From: Turicibacter bilis | GTDB taxonomy: Bacteria; Bacillota_I; Bacilli_A; MOL361; Turicibacteraceae | Direction: 5' to 3' | Assembly: GCF_024499055.1 (NCBI RefSeq) | Contig: NZ_CP071249.1 | Location: 2,349,001-2,413,000, forward strand | DNA length: 64,000 bases | In this document: positions 60,581-64,000 of the stretch, piece after piece | Layout: each line of letters opens with the position of its first letter | How positions within the stretch are numbered: position 1 is the stretch's first letter | Translations under genes and position numbers: made by a program | The notes under the pieces: generated by a model | Database searches by the model: none | The model's input: the letters and a program-made list of their open reading frames with translations, nothing else | What the model was told of the DNA's origin: nothing

Positions 60581-61651
60581 TTATTCTGATAAAGAATGCC
60601 TAAATGCAATTTCAACGATATTATTAAATTGATCATAAAAGGTTATATTAAGGTTAGGAGCTGAAAGAGTATAAATATCTAATATTGGTGGATTAATAAC
60701 TAAGTCAGGATATCCTACAGCAAATAATCCAGAATTTAATTCACTACTATAAGTAGTATCTTTATAGGTAATATCAACTCTAGTTGCATCCTTATTCCAT
60801 CCAACAATCAAAATGCCATACATAATATCACTTTGGGGTTTATAAGGTTCATTTAATGTATATACTCCATATACAGGTTCACTTGTTAATGGTAATTTGG
60901 CAGAGAAAAGTTGACTCAGTCTATTAAAGTTGGTTTTATAGTAAACATTAATGTTAATATGAGATATTTTTTCTTCTAATGTAATTTCAAATGATTCAAT
61001 ATTTATCACATTACTATTATCTAATATAGAGAGAGGTTGAGTTTGGATAAACAGTACGAAATATACACTACAAATATAACTAATAATTAATAAACTTGTT
61101 GTTTTCCAACTTACCATTACAGGAGTTATGTTTGTTTTTTCTATTTGTTCTATTAATTGACTTTTATTGATAAAATTTAATATTTTCGATAAAATATAAA
61201 AACATAATCCACCGATTAAGATACCGATAACGTTAAATATGATATCGTTAATATCGAAATAATCAGTGGTTTTGAATAATTGTAATAATTCAATGATAAA
61301 TGAGATAATGAATCCATATCTTATAAGTTTTGGAGCTGTTCGGGAACCTGAAAAGAAGAGAGAAATAAAGAATCCGAAGGGAATAGCGATTATAATTGAC
61401 TTTAATCCTTGATTCAGACCATAATCAAGGGTGAATAAAGGAATTAAGTTTATTTGTTTAATAGTACTACTTAGGCTAAGTGTAAATTGTGTATCTGCTA
61501 ATAGATTTAATTTAATAAATACTATAAGATATATGAGAAATAAAAAGATGAAAATTTCTCCAATATTTAATTTGCACTTTCTCTTTTTAATACGATAAAT
61601 CTGGCATAAGATGAGGATAGCGATTAATATGCCTAAAATGAAGTATTCCAT
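60581..61651 (-). CDS. VanZ-family membrane protein
   Basis: About 356 residues from the Met at 61651, which has AGGTGG upstream. The VanZ-like domain (about 20-165) has five helices, with INLIPLFTLDYGLNQGLKSI, AIPFGFFISLFFSG, IISFIIELLQLF and DINDIIFNVIGILIGGL, the typical FDIDDIIxNxxGxxxGY ending. After a sixth helix (SLLIISYICSVYFVLFIQTQ) an extracytoplasmic C-terminal domain follows. VanZ proteins influence resistance to cell-envelope drugs in some species; here the role is unknown. Confidence 0.85.
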   Translation of the reverse strand: MEYFILGILIAILILCQIYRIKKRKCKLNIGEIFIFLFLIYLIVFIKLNLLADTQFTLSLSSTIKQINLIPLFTLDYGLNQGLKSIIIAIPFGFFISLFFSGSRTAPKLIRYGFIISFIIELLQLFKTTDYFDINDIIFNVIGILIGGLCFYILSKILNFINKSQLIEQIEKTNITPVMVSWKTTSLLIISYICSVYFVLFIQTQPLSILDNSNVINIESFEITLEEKISHININVYYKTNFNRLSQLFSAKLPLTSEPVYGVYTLNEPYKPQSDIMYGILIVGWNKDATRVDITYKDTTYSSELNSGLFAVGYPDLVINPPILDIYTLSAPNLNITFYDQFNNIVEIAFRHSLSE

Positions 61652-61744
61652 ATTTACCACCTTTTCTATTTTAAATAAATTATATCAATAATTTGTATAA
61701 AATGGTATAATTTTGGTGATGATCTTAGAAAGAGGGGGAAGAAA

Positions 61745-62269
61745 ATGAAAAAAATATTAACAGGTATGTTTTTGTTTATTATCTTAATGACAACTGGTAA
61801 GACATCATTTGCAAGTGAAGTTATCATTAATGATCCAAAAGTTGAAGTAGTTATTACGAAAAATGATCTAGCATTAGCGAGATTTTGGGATAAAGTTGAT
61901 CATTATAATCAATTATATCTACCTGCAACATGTGGGTTATCAAGACCAGGATCAGCATTGAGTCTGTCATCGCCATACTATTTCCAAGTGAATGCATCCG
62001 TATCTGATATTTATTCAAACTATTATTTTACAAATCATAATGGGCGTATGAATATTCTTTTAGAAGAGTACTATGGACAACGCTTATTCCAGAAAACATA
62101 TAAGTTCTACTTATATGAGCAAGGAACAAATAAACAAATATTAAAAATTACTCTTGATAAAGGTGATGAAGTTATTGTTCACGCATTAAATTTATCAACA
62201 AGTAAAGGGTACTATTTTAAAATAGTTCCAAATGGACAAACAAGCATTAACGGTAAAGTATATCGATAA
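61745..62269 (+). CDS. Secreted hypothetical protein
   Basis: 174 residues with a signal peptide: KKILTGMFLFIILMTTGKTS then FAS-EV as a likely cleavage site. The mature part (NDLALARFWDKVDHYNQLYL, RPGSALSLSSPYYFQVNASV, EVIVHALNLSTSKGYYFKIV) is beta-rich, like an extracellular jelly-roll or pilin-like domain. AGAGGGGGAAGAAA precedes the ATG. No recognised family. Confidence 0.75.
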   Translation: MKKILTGMFLFIILMTTGKTSFASEVIINDPKVEVVITKNDLALARFWDKVDHYNQLYLPATCGLSRPGSALSLSSPYYFQVNASVSDIYSNYYFTNHNGRMNILLEEYYGQRLFQKTYKFYLYEQGTNKQILKITLDKGDEVIVHALNLSTSKGYYFKIVPNGQTSINGKVYR

Positions 62270-62309
62270 GCTTTAGTGAAAAAAAACATCAAAGTTGATG
62301 AAGTAAAGA

Positions 62310-62352
62310 GAAAGGAGTAAGTTGTTCTAAGAACAACTTACTCCTTTTTTGT
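62310..62352. terminator. Strong terminator
   Basis: AAAGGAGTAAGTTGTTC pairs with GAACAACTTACTCCTTT, with T run. Confidence 0.9.
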
Positions 62353-62357
62353 ATAAA

Positions 62358-63140
62358 TGAAAACCACCTGCTATGCAGGTGGTTCTAAAAAGCTTTTAGC
62401 GTGGTAATAAGATGATACTTGGAGGAAAAAGTCATCTAATATTAAGGGAAGTTATTCATAGGATAACAAGTAATAGTAAAAAAGAGTTTATTTTGTTTTG
62501 AAAGTAAAGCTAAAGGTTAGATGATTATTTATGTGGAGATGAAAAAAAGTAGGTCCTAAAGAGACAAAGAAGATGTAACTAATAAGCGTAGGTGTAAATA
62601 GGGAATTGAAAAAAATGAAATTAAGAGAGTAGCCTAGAAATCCTTTGAGGATTAAGAGGGAATGTGGTGCAGAAGTTAAGAAATTCAGAAGGCCTTTCAG
62701 GCCTAGGCCGGTAAAATAGGCTTTTAGCCGCAGAGAAAACCACCTGCTATGCAGGTGGTTCCGGAAAGCTTTTAGCGTGGTAATCAAAAGGTACTTAGAG
62801 TAAAAAGTAGACGAATATTAAGAGAAGTGAGACAAGAGGTAGAATGTAATTATAAAAGAAGATTTCACTTTATTTAGAAAGTAAGGCTAAAGGTGACAAG
62901 ATAATTCGTGTAAAAATTCGATAAGCTGGTAGTCAAGAGATAGAAAAGAGGTAACTGGTCTGATGACGCTTGAATGAGTGGTTGCTGAAAAACAAGATGA
63001 AGAGAGTAAGCAAGAAATCCTTTGAGGATTAATAAGTGAATGTGGTGCAGAAGTTAAGGACTTCAGGAGGCCTTTCAGGCCTAGGCCGGCAATAGAGGCT
63101 TTCAGCCGCAGAGAAAACCACCAGTTCACACTGGTGGTTA
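62358..63140. repeat. Two tandem ~377-bp repeats bounded by hairpins
   Basis: Hairpins AACCACCTG-CTATG-CAGGTGGTT lie at about 62362 and 62738. A diverged one (AACCACCAG-CACT-CTGGTGGTT) lies at about 63116, giving spacings of about 376 and 378. Between them each unit has AAGCTTTTAGCGTGGTAAT after the hairpin, a GAATGTGGTGCAGAAGTTAA stretch, GGCCT-TTC-AGGCC and a TTTAGCCGCAGAGAAAACCA-type end. Reading frames on the minus strand in these units look incidental. The last hairpin is 14 bases downstream of the Rpn gene's stop. Confidence 0.8.
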
Positions 63141-63153
63141 TATTCTAGTATAC

Positions 63154-64000
63154 TTATAAATTACCTTTATTTTTTCTTAAATCTTCCACTTCTTCACCTG
63201 TTAATCCCGTTTTCTTTGCAATCATCTCATTATCTAGTACATCTAATAGATTTTTTGCAATTTGTATCGCCATATTTCGTTCGCCTTCAGCACGACCTTG
63301 GCTAATTCCTTTTTCTATTCCTTTTCTCTCTGCTTCATTTAAGGCACTAATTTTATCTTTTAAAATTTTTGCACGCATTTCATAGATTTGTCGCTGCTCA
63401 CTATCGTTACTCATCTTAACAAGTTCATCTTTTGCTTCACGGATTTCCTCGATATTCATCTCTAAGCTTCTAACAATTTCGCTTTCTGGATTAATTAGAA
63501 ACTCCGTCCATGCAACAAGCATATCGGTGGCATCAAGATTTTTCGGTAGCTTAGGTATTTCAATGAAGTGAACCTCTAGTACGTCCGTTAATTCTTCATG
63601 TGTGTCAATCTCTTTAAAACGATACCCGGTATGATAGTTTTTAGACTTTAAGTATTTAAAATTCAAAATATTAATACAAACTGTACGGTTTAATTGTGAA
63701 TAGTCCTCACCTGATGTTAACTGTTCTTCATACATTTTACTTAAATAGTATAAGCTTCGTTTAATCATATTATATTCGTTTTTTAACTGGATTTCGATAT
63801 TAATTATTTCATCATTACTTGTTTTTGCCTTAACGTCCAACCTTGAATATTTATCCTCTATAAACTGCTTACCAATCTCAGTTCCTTGAAGTTCCACACT
63901 TGTGATTTTATTGAGTGGTTTTAAAACGGCATTTAAAAATGAAATTAAAACTTTTGGATGTTTTGGTGAACCAAAAATATTTTTAAAGACGAAATCTACC
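63154..64000 (-). CDS. Rpn-family PD-(D/E)XK nuclease/transposase, partial
   Basis: The frame runs off the window: on the minus strand it enters as VDFVFKNIFGSPKHPKVLIS, so the start lies beyond 64000. About 281 residues are visible. Nuclease core: LDVKAKTSNDEIINIEIQLK gives Asp and Glu-x-Gln, the Rpn form of the active site. Then YHTGYRFKEIDTHEELTDVL and FIEIPKLPKNL. The C-terminus is helical (GISQGRAEGERNMAIQIAKN, then GEEVEDLRKNKG), as in the PD-(D/E)XK transposase family. Rpn proteins nick DNA and are often mobile or defence-related. Confidence 0.9.
   Translation of the reverse strand, partial: VDFVFKNIFGSPKHPKVLISFLNAVLKPLNKITSVELQGTEIGKQFIEDKYSRLDVKAKTSNDEIINIEIQLKNEYNMIKRSLYYLSKMYEEQLTSGEDYSQLNRTVCINILNFKYLKSKNYHTGYRFKEIDTHEELTDVLEVHFIEIPKLPKNLDATDMLVAWTEFLINPESEIVRSLEMNIEEIREAKDELVKMSNDSEQRQIYEMRAKILKDKISALNEAERKGIEKGISQGRAEGERNMAIQIAKNLLDVLDNEMIAKKTGLTGEEVEDLRKNKGNL

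Noticed and set aside
62488-63129. Two minus-strand proteins of 99 and 80 residues (shared SLRLKA...GLGLKGLL segment)
   Set aside because: They are readings through the same tandem repeat, including its hairpins. They have no ribosome binding sites and their similarity follows from the DNA repeat.

Overview
The window looks like a chromosome segment of a low-GC, AT-rich gut Bacillota. A bile salt hydrolase paired with an MFS transporter, a VanZ protein, a fused ECF-type ATPase and tmRNA suggest a Turicibacter-like genome. That is a best guess from gene content; there is no rRNA here to prove it. Much of the window is accessory DNA: seven insertion sequences or their wrecks (IS3, IS66, IS256 and IS1380 families), three radC copies or remnants, a type I restriction-modification locus, and two clusters of phage- or SCC-like replication and recombination genes. 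All of this lies on the downstream side of the tmRNA gene (ssrA, minus strand, 57394-57739). Several partial copies of the ssrA 3' end and its downstream terminator recur at about 2150, 3310, 6390, 6870 and 48880, as expected if mobile islands accreted at ssrA.

Layout. 218-1528: an MFS transporter. 1650-7010: radC remnants, a 61-bp tandem array, att-like repeats, a damaged IS3 and an aminoglycoside-phosphotransferase-like kinase. 7047-7968: a tight three-gene operon DUF3791, DUF3990 (ADP-ribosyltransferase-like) and a DUF3791-like gene, a possible toxin-antitoxin module. 8055-16630: PD-(D/E)XK-like nuclease, hsdM, hsdS, hsdR, a coiled-coil protein and a YgjP-type metallopeptidase. 16750-22632: radC, DpnD/PcfM-like, DUF1643 and DUF960 genes, an HTH protein broken at an A13 tract, and a truncated DUF927 ATPase. 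23230-25542: bile salt hydrolase and MFS transporter. 25742-32445: IS1380 wreck, TDT-family transporter, IS3 wreck, IS66-type elements. 33204-37376: an ECF-type transporter operon with a PHP phosphoesterase. 37573-39797: small membrane proteins, a HAD phosphatase and an alpha/beta hydrolase. 40134-48778: a second identical IS66-type element, then a replication and recombination module (ssDNA-binding-like, P4-type primase/helicase, large serine recombinase, Mor-like regulator, zinc-ribbon protein). 49245-57255: cellulose-synthase-like glycosyltransferase with a partner, IS256, a TetR/flavodoxin operon and small unknown genes. 57394 onward: ssrA, a secreted 3D-like protein, LysR, VanZ, a secreted protein, hairpin-bounded tandem repeats and an Rpn-family nuclease running off the window.

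The most unusual signal is a family of 45-61 bp hairpin elements, called SHE here. Each has a conserved outer stem and 3' block (ATCCTCCACTGSTAGGG then TATGG) around an inner stem whose sequence differs between copies but still pairs. They have inserted at ATGG (CCAT) sites inside radC, inside IS3 orfA twice, inside an IS3 orfB, inside a terminator and in three ssrA-end copies, with the ATGG repeated on both sides. Because each element ends by regenerating ATGG, it can stack, and seven identical 61-bp units do so at 2206-2632. No mobilising enzyme was recognised.
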